13,994 bases of DNA from Oligoflexaceae bacterium (GTDB lineage: Bacteria > Bdellovibrionota_B > Oligoflexia > Oligoflexales > Oligoflexaceae), in contig CANJJY010000071.1 in the NCBI GenBank assembly GCA_947474445.1, positions 1 to 13,994 of the forward strand, read 5' to 3'. The translations under genes were made by a program, and so were the position numbers. The notes beneath the pieces are model-generated. The model made no database searches. It was given only the letters and a program-made list of their open reading frames with translations, and was not told the DNA's origin. How positions within the stretch are numbered: the first letter of the stretch is position 1; each line of letters begins with the position of its first letter. This document shows positions 8,400 through 13,994 of this stretch, piece by piece.

Positions 8400-9731
8400 T
8401 CACAGCCTGGCGCTGGCGTGATGCTTGATATGCGCGCTCGGCACATAATCGGCTGGTTTCAAGGGACAGCACCCTTGCCGTACGTGCGCTTCGAATTCTG
8501 CGCGGAACTTGCGAACCGATGAAAGGGCAGGCCCCGTCACGGCATCGGCAAAGGCGCAGATCGTTTGTCCTGCCATGTTTGAACAGATGCCGGCGATCAT
8601 GTCGAGATCAGCGTCCGTGCCGCCGCCCTCTTCAATGCGCTGAAACATGCGCGCGAGCCAGTGACTGCCCTCGCGGCACTGACTGCACTGTCCGCAGGAT
8701 TCGTGTTCATAGAATTTAAGGAGACGGGCGGCGACTTCGACGATACAGGCGGTCTCGTCGATGACGATCACGCCACCTGATCCCGCCATCGTCCCGGCCT
8801 TGGCGAGACTGTCAAAGTCCATCGCGACATCGATTTCTTCGGCGGACAGCATCGGCGCTGAGGCACCGCCTGGGATCACAGCCTTGAGCTTGCGCCCGCC
8901 GCGAACGCCCCCGCAATGAGCGATGAGATCGCGCAAAGTGATATTGATCGGCAGTTCATAGACGCCTGGTTTTTCGATATGACCCGACACACAAAAAAGG
9001 CGGGTACCACCCGACCGCTCGGTACCGATCGCAGCGAACTTCGCGGCCCCGTCGGTGATGATGGTCGGCACGGCACAGAAGGTTTCGACGTTGTTGACAC
9101 AGGTCGGCATTCCAAAGGCACCGACCTGGGCAGGAAAGGGCGGTTTGAGGCGCGGTTCGCCGCGCTTGCCTTCGAGACTGTTCAGCAGAGCCGTTTCTTC
9201 GCCGCAGATGTAGGCGCCCGCTCCGCGATAGACGCAAATATCGAAACTCCACGGACGACCCATGACCTGAGAGCCGAGATAGCCAGCGGCCCTAGCTTCA
9301 GCGACAGCCGCTTCGAGGCGCTGCGTTTCACGAACAAACTCACCGCGCACGTAGATATACCCGCGCGAAGCGCCGATCGCGTGACCGGCGATGATCATGC
9401 CTTCGATCAGCATGTGCGGATGCTGGGTGAGCAGCAAACGATCTTTGAAAGTACCGGGTTCGCCCTCATCGGCATTACACACCAGATATTTGGGTTTGGC
9501 CACACCGTTGGCATCGACCGGCGCTTTGGGCATGAAAGACCATTTCATGCCCGTCGGGAAACCGGCGCCCCCGCGACCGCGCAGATTGGATTTCTTGACT
9601 TCATCGATCACAGCATCGGCCGTCATGCCCAGAGCCTTTTCCAAAGCCTGATAGCCGTTGACGGAGCGATAGAAATTCAGAGTGTGAGAGCCTGGAGTAT
9701 CGTTGTAACGAGTCAAGAGCTTTTCAGCCAT
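8400..9731 (-). CDS. nuoF: NADH-quinone oxidoreductase subunit F, NADH/FMN-binding
   Basis: Catalytic entry subunit: it oxidises NADH with FMN and passes electrons to [4Fe-4S] cluster N3 and on to NuoG. At 443 aa, the glycine-rich nucleotide/FMN motif LRGRGGAGFPTGMKWSF is at residues 50-66, the acidic NADEGEPGTFKDR loop at 86-98, and CGEETALLNSLEGKRGEPR at 176-194. The N3 ligands are Cys346-x2-Cys349-x2-Cys352 plus Cys392 (ESCGQCSQCREGS, QTICAFADA). The start is ATG 9731, overlapping nuoE by 8 bp, with AGGAG 8 nt upstream. The protein ends in a short tail containing Cys421-Cys422 and several His. The motifs are complete, so an active flavoprotein is expected, located in the cytosolic tip of complex I. 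Confidence 0.98.
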   Translation of the reverse strand: MAEKLLTRYNDTPGSHTLNFYRSVNGYQALEKALGMTADAVIDEVKKSNLRGRGGAGFPTGMKWSFMPKAPVDANGVAKPKYLVCNADEGEPGTFKDRLLLTQHPHMLIEGMIIAGHAIGASRGYIYVRGEFVRETQRLEAAVAEARAAGYLGSQVMGRPWSFDICVYRGAGAYICGEETALLNSLEGKRGEPRLKPPFPAQVGAFGMPTCVNNVETFCAVPTIITDGAAKFAAIGTERSGGTRLFCVSGHIEKPGVYELPINITLRDLIAHCGGVRGGRKLKAVIPGGASAPMLSAEEIDVAMDFDSLAKAGTMAGSGGVIVIDETACIVEVAARLLKFYEHESCGQCSQCREGSHWLARMFQRIEEGGGTDADLDMIAGICSNMAGQTICAFADAVTGPALSSVRKFRAEFEAHVRQGCCPLKPADYVPSAHIKHHASARL

Positions 9732-10221
9732 TTTTCAACTCCTGGTCCAAACGGTTCATCAGACCTTCGAGGGAACTCTCGTCCAGATTCTCGTGGTAGT
9801 CATCGTTGACCTGCATCACCGGAGCTGTCCCGCAGGCGGCCAGACATTCTACTTCAGACAGCGTGTACTGGCCATCGGCGGTCGTTTCTCCGCAATGAAT
9901 GCCCAATCTCTTTTCGAGACAGGCGAGCAAATGATCGGAACCGCGGAGAAAGCATGTGACGTTGGTGCAGATCTGCAGATGCTTTTTGCCGATGGGCGCC
10001 TTGTTATACATCGTATAGAAGGTCGCGACTTCGACGACGCGGGCCAGAGGAATCTTCAAGAACTGAGCGGCTTCGGCCATGGCTTCCCGACTGATCCACC
10101 CAGCTTTGGCCTGCATTTCGTGCAGAAGCGGGAGGAGCAGGGCCTGCTCCGTCGGCAAATGGGTGCGCAAGGCATCGATGCGCTGGCTGATTTCCTGGTC
10201 TATGATCATTTGCGAGTTCAT
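9724..10221 (-). CDS. nuoE: NADH-quinone oxidoreductase subunit E, thioredoxin-like [2Fe-2S]
   Basis: Partner of NuoF carrying the off-pathway [2Fe-2S] cluster N1a. At 165 aa, it has an N-terminal helical bundle and then a thioredoxin-like domain with ligands Cys85-x4-Cys90 (ICTNVTCFLRG) and Cys126-x3-Cys130 (VECLAACGTAP). The family's ATFYTMYNKAPIGKKH segment is at 66-81. The ATG at 10221 is used. The second in-frame ATG four codons on is also plausible, because the only nearby AGGA sits directly against the first ATG. It lies 15 bp after nuoD and overlaps nuoF by 8 bp. Length is typical of the family and nothing is missing. Confidence 0.97.
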   Translation of the reverse strand: MNSQMIIDQEISQRIDALRTHLPTEQALLLPLLHEMQAKAGWISREAMAEAAQFLKIPLARVVEVATFYTMYNKAPIGKKHLQICTNVTCFLRGSDHLLACLEKRLGIHCGETTADGQYTLSEVECLAACGTAPVMQVNDDYHENLDESSLEGLMNRLDQELKNG

Positions 10222-10236
10222 CCTGGACTTTTACCC

Positions 10237-11454
10237 CTAACGATCGAGTTCACCGGCGATAATGTTCAAACTTCCGAGGATCGCGATGGCGTCAGGGATT
10301 TTGCTTCCCTTGGCCGAAGTCTCAAAGCTTTGAAAATGAAGCAAGGAAGGCGATTTGATCTTGATGCGCCAGGCCTTGGGACCGCCGCGACTCACGACGT
10401 AGAATCCCAGCTCGCCGTTGGGCGCTTCGACCGCATTGTAAGCTTCACCGGGCGGCACATCGATGCCTTCCATGAATATTTTGAAGTGATGGATCAAGAC
10501 TTCCATCTTGGTATAGACATCCTGCTTGTTGGGAATGAAGACGCGCTTGTCTTCGACCCAAAGAGGTCCCTTCGGCAGCTTTTTCATGCACTGCTTCAGA
10601 ATCTTCAGACTCTGCCGCATCTCTTCGATGCGCACGAGATAGCGATCGTACACGTCACCGTTGAGACCGACGGCGACTTCGAAATCAAGTTCAGGGTAAG
10701 TATAGTAGGGACGGTCGCGACGCAGATCGAAGTCGACGCCAGAGGCCCGCAGGCAAGGGCCTGTGACACCGAGGTCGATTGCCTGTTCTCGCGTCAGCTT
10801 GCCGACGCCGCGCGTCCGGTCCGTCCAGATGCGGTTGGTGGTCAGGAGCTTTTCGACGTCATCGAGAGATTTAGGCAAACCCTTGATGAACTTGGCCATG
10901 AGTTCGTCAAAGTTGTCGGGCAAATCGTAGCTCATCCCACCGATGCGCGCATAGGACGTCGTGAGGCGCATGCCGCACATCGCTTCGATCATGGTGTAGG
11001 CTTCTTCCCGCCAGTGGTAAAGGTACCAAAAGCAAGTGAGGGCTCCCATGTCGAGAGCATTGATCGCGACGCAGATAATATGGTCGATGATGCGCGAGAG
11101 CTCCATGCAGATCACGCGGATCCACATGCAGCGATCGGTCACCTGGATGCCGAGGATGTCTTCGACCGCCATTACATAGGCGATGTTGTTGGTCAGCGCC
11201 GAACAATAGTTCAAACGATCGGTGTAGACGATCCACTGGTGATAGGTCTTGTTTTCCGCCAATTTTTCGATCGCGCGATGCAGATAGCCGATCTCGCAGG
11301 TCGAGTCTTCGATCACTTCGCCGTTGACGCGACACATGACGCGCAAGGTTCCGTGCATCGCCGGGTGAGAAGGCCCCAGATTGACTAAAACGTTGGGATT
11401 ATAAAAGTCCGACAGATTTTGCCGTGGCTCGGTCGTCGTGATGCTATCGCTCAT
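10237..11454 (-). CDS. nuoD: NADH-quinone oxidoreductase subunit D, 49-kDa type
   Basis: Quinone-site subunit, related to the large subunit of NiFe hydrogenases, 405 aa. With NuoB it builds the quinone pocket. Visible marks: NLGPSHPAMHGTLR (25-38) with His34 aligning to the quinone-headgroup histidine of the mitochondrial 49-kDa protein, Tyr83 in YTDRLNY for the pocket tyrosine, SYARIGGMSYDL (167-178), and the C-terminus GSLNIIAGELDR. At two places the usual Asp is Asn (Asn82 in DRLNY and Asn397 in SLNII). Start is ATG 11454, fused to the nuoC stop as TGATG. GAGGAG lies about 8 nt upstream. A TTG one codon earlier is an alternative. It is separate from nuoC, unlike the enterobacterial fused protein. 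Confidence 0.97.
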   Translation of the reverse strand: MSDSITTTEPRQNLSDFYNPNVLVNLGPSHPAMHGTLRVMCRVNGEVIEDSTCEIGYLHRAIEKLAENKTYHQWIVYTDRLNYCSALTNNIAYVMAVEDILGIQVTDRCMWIRVICMELSRIIDHIICVAINALDMGALTCFWYLYHWREEAYTMIEAMCGMRLTTSYARIGGMSYDLPDNFDELMAKFIKGLPKSLDDVEKLLTTNRIWTDRTRGVGKLTREQAIDLGVTGPCLRASGVDFDLRRDRPYYTYPELDFEVAVGLNGDVYDRYLVRIEEMRQSLKILKQCMKKLPKGPLWVEDKRVFIPNKQDVYTKMEVLIHHFKIFMEGIDVPPGEAYNAVEAPNGELGFYVVSRGGPKAWRIKIKSPSLLHFQSFETSAKGSKIPDAIAILGSLNIIAGELDR

Positions 11455-12011
11455 CAATGGCTCTCCTCGGGACTCTCAAAACCGGTGGCGATCCGCACGG
11501 GCAGCGAGTCAGAGAAAGGTTGGCGGGCTTCAAGTTCGTATTCTTTGAGGAGCGGATGACCGACAAAGCGTTCGTCCATCAGGATCCGCCGCAAATCGGG
11601 ATGGCCCGCAAAGCGGATGCCGAACATGTCGAAGACTTCGCGTTCGAGCCAGTTTGCGGCTCCCCAGACGACCGTCAGGGTTGGAACACTTTCGTCCTGA
11701 TCGATGGCGATCTTGAGGCGGAGACGCGTGTGATGCTGGAGGGAATAGAGCTGATAAACGACGATCAAACGCTTGGGACCGTCGACATGGTCGATATTAT
11801 CGTAAGCTGTAATATCGGACAGACGATCGAACTGCGTCGCAGGCTCGCGCCGCAGCGCCTCGATCATCGGGACGAGTTCGTCCGGTGAACGCAGCCACAG
11901 GATAGGCTCTTCGATCTTATCGCGCAGCACGCGATGAGATGGATAGGTTTGCTCGAGATGCAAAAAGAGCTGATCCTGGCGGTCGCGAATCACACCAAAG
12001 GCGACACTCAT
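11454..12011 (-). CDS. nuoC: NADH-quinone oxidoreductase subunit C, 30-kDa type
   Basis: Structural subunit of the connecting module that packs against NuoD. It has no cofactor and is 185 aa. The family signature is intact at 118-144: WLEREVFDMFGIRFAGHP then DLRRILMDE. The start ATG 12011 overlaps the nuoB stop as ATGA and has AAGGGAG 7 nt upstream inside nuoB. The end is fused to the nuoD start (TGATG). The central acidic and aromatic beta region is as expected, and the C-terminal tail after GHPLLKEYELEARQPF is short. Confidence 0.97.
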   Translation of the reverse strand: MSVAFGVIRDRQDQLFLHLEQTYPSHRVLRDKIEEPILWLRSPDELVPMIEALRREPATQFDRLSDITAYDNIDHVDGPKRLIVVYQLYSLQHHTRLRLKIAIDQDESVPTLTVVWGAANWLEREVFDMFGIRFAGHPDLRRILMDERFVGHPLLKEYELEARQPFSDSLPVRIATGFESPEESH

Positions 12012-12610
12012 CGAGTTTCTCCCTTAATCTCAGCTGGGCCACTTGGCGTCGCCCCGGTTTCGCCCGATTCGAACAGTGATTCACCGATCGCCTGACGAAA
12101 GTTCATCGCGTTGCGCGCCTCTTCCCGCGTTAGTTTATGCATCTGCTTGCGAGGCAGGCCCTTTTCGACGATTTCCTGCAGCCGCAGAATCGAATAGATG
12201 AGTCCTTCCGGAATGGGCGGACAGCCAGGCACGTAGATGTCGACGGGCATGATCTCATCGATGCCCTGCAGGACCGAATAGGTATTGAAGATGCCACCCG
12301 AAGATGAGCAGGCGCCCATGGCGATCACCCATTTGGGTTCGAGCATCTGATCGTAGATCTGCCGCAAGACGGGCGACATCTTAGTCGTAATGGTCCCTGC
12401 TACGAGCAGAAGGTCAGCCTGCCGCGGAGAAAACCGCACGACTTCCGAGCCAAAGCGCGAAAGGTCGTAGGTCCCCGACAGCGTCGACATCAGCTCGATG
12501 CCGCAGCAAGACGTTCCGAATGGCATAGGCCAAAGCGAATTCTTTTGAGCCCACTTCACCGCATAATCGAGTCGAGTCGGAATATAGCTCGCGCTTCCAT
12601 CCTTCCCCAT
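12008..12610 (-). CDS. nuoB: NADH-quinone oxidoreductase subunit B, cluster N2
   Basis: Binds [4Fe-4S] cluster N2, the last electron carrier before quinone, at the NuoB/NuoD interface. At 200 aa, the four ligands are the tandem Cys35-Cys36 (FGTSCCGIELM), Cys101 (MGACSSSGG) and Cys130 (YVPGCPPIPEGL). SRFGSEVVRFSPRQADLLLVAG and YDQMLEPKWVIAMGAC are hallmark stretches, split here at residues 51-72 and 86-101. Start ATG 12610 has GGGAG 8 nt upstream and lies 21 bp after nuoA. The last 20 residues (GETGATPSGPAEIKGETR) are a hydrophilic tail beyond the conserved core. No defect seen. Confidence 0.98.
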   Translation of the reverse strand: MGKDGSASYIPTRLDYAVKWAQKNSLWPMPFGTSCCGIELMSTLSGTYDLSRFGSEVVRFSPRQADLLLVAGTITTKMSPVLRQIYDQMLEPKWVIAMGACSSSGGIFNTYSVLQGIDEIMPVDIYVPGCPPIPEGLIYSILRLQEIVEKGLPRKQMHKLTREEARNAMNFRQAIGESLFESGETGATPSGPAEIKGETR

Positions 12611-12631
12611 GCTCTTAACTCCCGCTGAGGC

Positions 12632-13018
12632 TCAATCCCAATCGAGTCCCTTGCGACCCAAAAGGTAAAAGTAGCCAGCTAGTAAAATGACAAAAAAGGT
12701 CAGCATTTCGACGAATATGAACAGTCCCTGGCTCAGAAACCGGCGGTAGACAACCGCCCAAGGGTACATGAACACCACTTCGACATCGAACAAGAGAAAA
12801 ACGATCCCGACCACGTAGTAGCGCACCGAAAACTGCTGCCGCGCATTACCGATGGGCGGTACACCGCATTCGTACACGTCGTATTTCTCTTTGGTCTTGA
12901 CCCGCGCCCGCGTTCCAAGAAAATGATTCGCCCCCACTAAGACGACGCCGATCGCAAAACCGACGGCAGCCAGTACCAAAATGGGGAGGTAGTGATAGGA
13001 ATCAGGATCAATCCACAT
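12632..13018 (-). CDS. nuoA: NADH-quinone oxidoreductase subunit A
   Basis: First gene of the operon; a three-helix membrane subunit (ND3 homologue) whose TM1-TM2 loop lies near the quinone site. At 128 aa from ATG 13018, the loop motif YDVYECGVPPIGNARQQF (46-63) includes Glu50 and Cys51. The second helix YYVVGIVFLLFDVEVVFMYPW (67-87) has the conserved Asp78 and Glu80. The C-terminus ends LLGRKGLDWD. A GTG seven codons earlier (13039) would add VRKEKPR, but the ATG gives the normal N-terminus WIDPDSYHYLPILV, with AAGGA about 10 nt upstream. The stop is 21 bp before nuoB. Confidence 0.96.
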   Translation of the reverse strand: MWIDPDSYHYLPILVLAAVGFAIGVVLVGANHFLGTRARVKTKEKYDVYECGVPPIGNARQQFSVRYYVVGIVFLLFDVEVVFMYPWAVVYRRFLSQGLFIFVEMLTFFVILLAGYFYLLGRKGLDWD

Positions 13019-13070
13019 GCGCGGCTTTTCCTTTCGCACCGTTCAGCAGGGCAAACAAGGTCGGAAAACA

Positions 13071-13094
13071 ATCATATCTTCCCGGACTTGTCAA
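13071..13094 (-). promoter_or_regulatory. Weak candidate promoter for the nuo operon
   Basis: On the minus strand a perfect TTGACA (13089-13094) lies about 70 bp before the nuoA ATG. The best -10-like string, TATGAT (13071-13076), is only 12 bp away, shorter than the usual 16-18. At normal spacing only poor matches exist. Either the true -10 is weak or activated, or the hexamer is chance. No FNR, ArcA or Rex consensus is visible near it. Confidence 0.2.
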
Positions 13095-13195
13095 CGCAGC
13101 CCCCGCAATTTTTGCTTTATGCCCTGGCAACTCGGTCGCTATGTCCCAAAAGCAGAAGAGAAGCGTCCCCGACACAGTCACACGTTTCACCCATG

Positions 13196-13223
13196 GTGAC
13201 ATAGTCATTCAACAGAAGATAAG
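13196..13223 (+). promoter_or_regulatory. Weak candidate plus-strand promoter inside the intergenic region
   Basis: GTGACA (13196-13201, five of six to TTGACA), a 16-bp spacer, and GATAAG (13218-13223, four of six to TATAAT). It would start a transcript near 13230 that could run to the T-run terminator at 13467. The -35 overlaps a small TCACC-CAT-GGTGA dyad. This is an inference from consensus matching only. Confidence 0.2.
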
Positions 13224-13445
13224 GGAATTTCGTGCCAGACCTTTCGTACTTCACTGGAGGAGCCGAGGGCTGGACTAAATGGCGACCTCTAAATGCCGGA
13301 CAAGATTGTGCACGCATCTGCGAACGCTGACTCTTCAAAACCCCATCAAGCCTCTCGCTCTCGCTCGGCTTCATCGGGCCGGTAACTGTCGAAGGGTAAA
13401 CGACTGAAAGCGAAAATGCAGCTGGGATTTACAAGAATTTCCTCA

Positions 13446-13467
13446 AGCGCACATGTGCGCTCTTTTT
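13446..13467 (+). terminator. Perfect 16-bp palindrome followed by T-run, probable intrinsic terminator
   Basis: AGCGCACATGTGCGCT (13446-13461) equals its own reverse complement. It can form a six- to seven-pair GC-rich hairpin with a CATG-centred loop. TCTTTTT follows directly on the plus strand. The opposite strand has no T-run after the stem, so termination would be plus-directed. There is no clear upstream gene on that strand, so it may end a small RNA. It might instead be a dimeric regulator's operator. Confidence 0.4.
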
Positions 13468-13801
13468 GGTGGTTTCGTCTAGTCCTTTTGAGTTGAGACG
13501 CGCGAGAAATGCCTTGTATACGGGAGGTGGACGACGATCGCGAAGGGAGACGGGTGGGATCGGGGATCTATAATCAGTCAGTTAATTTATAAAATTCAGG
13601 ACATTATATAGCTTTTCCTCAGACGAAAAAGGCACGGATGGCACTCGCATCGACTTCTTGCCGCACCCCTTCTAGTCATCATCCAAATTGAGAAGTCCAA
13701 ATCCACACCAGCTGAAATTTGACCGCGAAACTCCGCGCGAGATGTGAGCGCTGGCTACTCTTCAAACAGGTGCAGACCCTTCCAAGGCTTCATATATTTC
13801 A

Positions 13802-13830
13802 ATATTTACAGATACTTACAATATACTTAC
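13802..13830 (+). repeat. Three 8-bp direct repeats phased at one helical turn
   Basis: ATATTTAC (13802-13809), ATACTTAC (13812-13819) and ATACTTAC (13823-13830) recur every 10-11 bp in an AT-rich stretch. They sit on the -35 side of the putative promoter of the lipoprotein gene. A fourth, degenerate copy, ATATTTCA, is at 13794-13801. Helical phasing is typical of regulator binding arrays, but with so few copies chance is possible. Confidence 0.4.
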
Positions 13831-13843
13831 CCGATGGTATAAA
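13815..13843 (+). promoter_or_regulatory. Candidate promoter of the downstream lipoprotein gene
   Basis: CTTACA (13815-13820, four of six to TTGACA), a 17-bp spacer, and TATAAA (13838-13843, five of six to TATAAT). The start would be near 13850, giving a leader of about 50 nt before the ATG at 13901. The -35 lies inside one of the phased repeats, which fits regulation there. Confidence 0.4.
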
Positions 13844-13900
13844 TCGTGAATAGAAAAGCGATGCAATGCATGAATGAATTTCGAACAAGAGGTATGCTGT

Positions 13901-13994
13901 ATGATTAATGGGAACTGGCTTTTCATCGGAGCGATAGCGATATTGCTCAATGCCTGCGGCGCAAGCAAATCAGAAACAAGTGAAGTCAAAGAAA
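13901..13994 (+). CDS. Putative lipoprotein, N-terminal part only
   Basis: Thirty-one codons from ATG 13901 remain open to the right edge. The product has a hydrophobic stretch WLFIGAIAILL (residues 6-16), then the lipobox L-N-A-Cys19, followed by Gly-Ala-Ser and a charged polar stretch. This is a signal-peptidase II type signal, and Gly at +2 suggests outer-membrane sorting in a Gram-negative. Unusually, the n-region (MINGN) has no Lys or Arg, so signal strength is uncertain. AAGAGG lies 8 nt before the ATG. It diverges from nuo and is probably unrelated to complex I. The function cannot be told from this fragment. Confidence 0.7.
   Translation, partial: MINGNWLFIGAIAILLNACGASKSETSEVKE

Larger units (their letters stand above)
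13019..13900. other. Long divergent intergenic region between nuoA and a lipoprotein gene
   Basis: About 0.88 kb separates the divergent nuoA and lipoprotein genes. No ORF here looks like a recognised protein. An 85-codon minus-strand frame (13117-13374) and short plus frames show no domain or family resemblance. The region holds, left to right: a TTGACA hexamer facing nuoA; a small dyad TCACC-CAT-GGTGA (13187-13199); a possible plus promoter GTGACA/GATAAG; a 32-codon GTG ORF (13232-13330); a 16-bp palindrome plus T-run (13446-13467); an AT-rich patch (13566-13612) with TATAAT matches on both strands; and phased repeats before the lipoprotein promoter. I saw no tRNA cloverleaf or known riboswitch. 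It could hold regulatory sites, a small RNA, or decayed gene remains. Confidence 0.6.

Noticed and set aside
8916..9809. Plus-strand open frame of 297 codons
   Set aside because: Antisense to nuoF, which has all FMN and N3 motifs. It has no recognisable domain and no ribosome site worth noting.
9793..11388. Long plus-strand open frame of 531 codons
   Set aside because: It is antisense to nuoD and nuoE, whose products show full family motifs. The frame is open because of the GC-biased third positions of the real genes, and its translation resembles no family.
11454..11457. Possible nuoCD fusion as in enterobacteria
   Set aside because: A clear TGA ends nuoC and the nuoD ATG overlaps it by one base. 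They are separate, coupled genes.
13177..13200. GTCAC and GTGAC arms as a CRP/FNR-type site
   Set aside because: The arms are 14 bases apart and do not match TGTGA-N6-TCACA or TTGAT-N4-ATCAA. Chance is more likely.
13117..13374. Minus-strand 85-codon frame upstream of nuoA
   Set aside because: Its start region overlaps the possible small-RNA stem, the composition is unremarkable, I recognise no family and see no clear ribosome site. It is left inside the intergenic entry rather than called as a gene.
13330..13766. Ten-base repeat ACTCTTCAAA at 13330 and 13757
   Set aside because: The flanks differ beyond a few bases, there are only two copies over 430 bp, and there is no sign of IS ends or a target duplication.

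Overview
The window holds a nearly complete nuo operon. It encodes the proton-pumping NADH:quinone oxidoreductase (respiratory complex I, type I NADH dehydrogenase) and lies entirely on the minus strand. Read in transcription order, from about 13018 down to 1, the genes are nuoA, B, C, D, E, F, G, H, I, J, K, L, M and a 3'-truncated nuoN that runs off the left edge. This is the classical 14-gene order. Genes are separated by at most 21 bp or overlap by 1-14 bp, several with TGA/ATG fusions, which points to one translationally coupled polycistronic unit.

The enzyme can be assembled from what is visible. NuoE, F and G form the NADH dehydrogenase module (FMN, N1a, N3, N1b, N4, N5 and an extra N7 cluster ligand set). 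NuoB, C, D and I form the quinone-reducing connecting module (N2, N6a, N6b, quinone pocket). NuoA, H, J, K, L, M and N form the membrane proton-pumping arm. The key cluster cysteines and most of the expected membrane carboxylates and lysines are present, so the complex looks functional. Three features are less usual: NuoG is short (497 aa) yet keeps the N7 ligands; NuoM has lost the WLPD-type motif that NuoL and NuoN keep; and NuoD has Asn at two positions that are usually Asp.

To the right of nuoA is a roughly 0.9 kb intergenic region (13019-13900) with no convincing large gene. It contains a perfect TTGACA hexamer facing nuoA, a 16-bp perfect palindrome followed by a T-run (probable plus-strand terminator), a possible small plus-strand transcript or 32-codon ORF, an AT-rich patch, and three 8-bp repeats phased at one helical turn just before a probable promoter. 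That promoter faces a divergent plus-strand gene, of which only the first 31 codons are present; it encodes a putative lipoprotein with a lipobox ending at Cys19.

The organism is a Gram-negative-type respiring bacterium of moderately high GC. nuoC and nuoD are separate, unlike the enterobacterial nuoCD fusion. A deltaproteobacterial, Bdellovibrionota or Oligoflexia affiliation is a guess from subunit style, not something the window proves. I see no phage, IS, CRISPR, rRNA or tRNA, and no candidate for a wholly new system. The open questions are the intergenic region and the subunit peculiarities.
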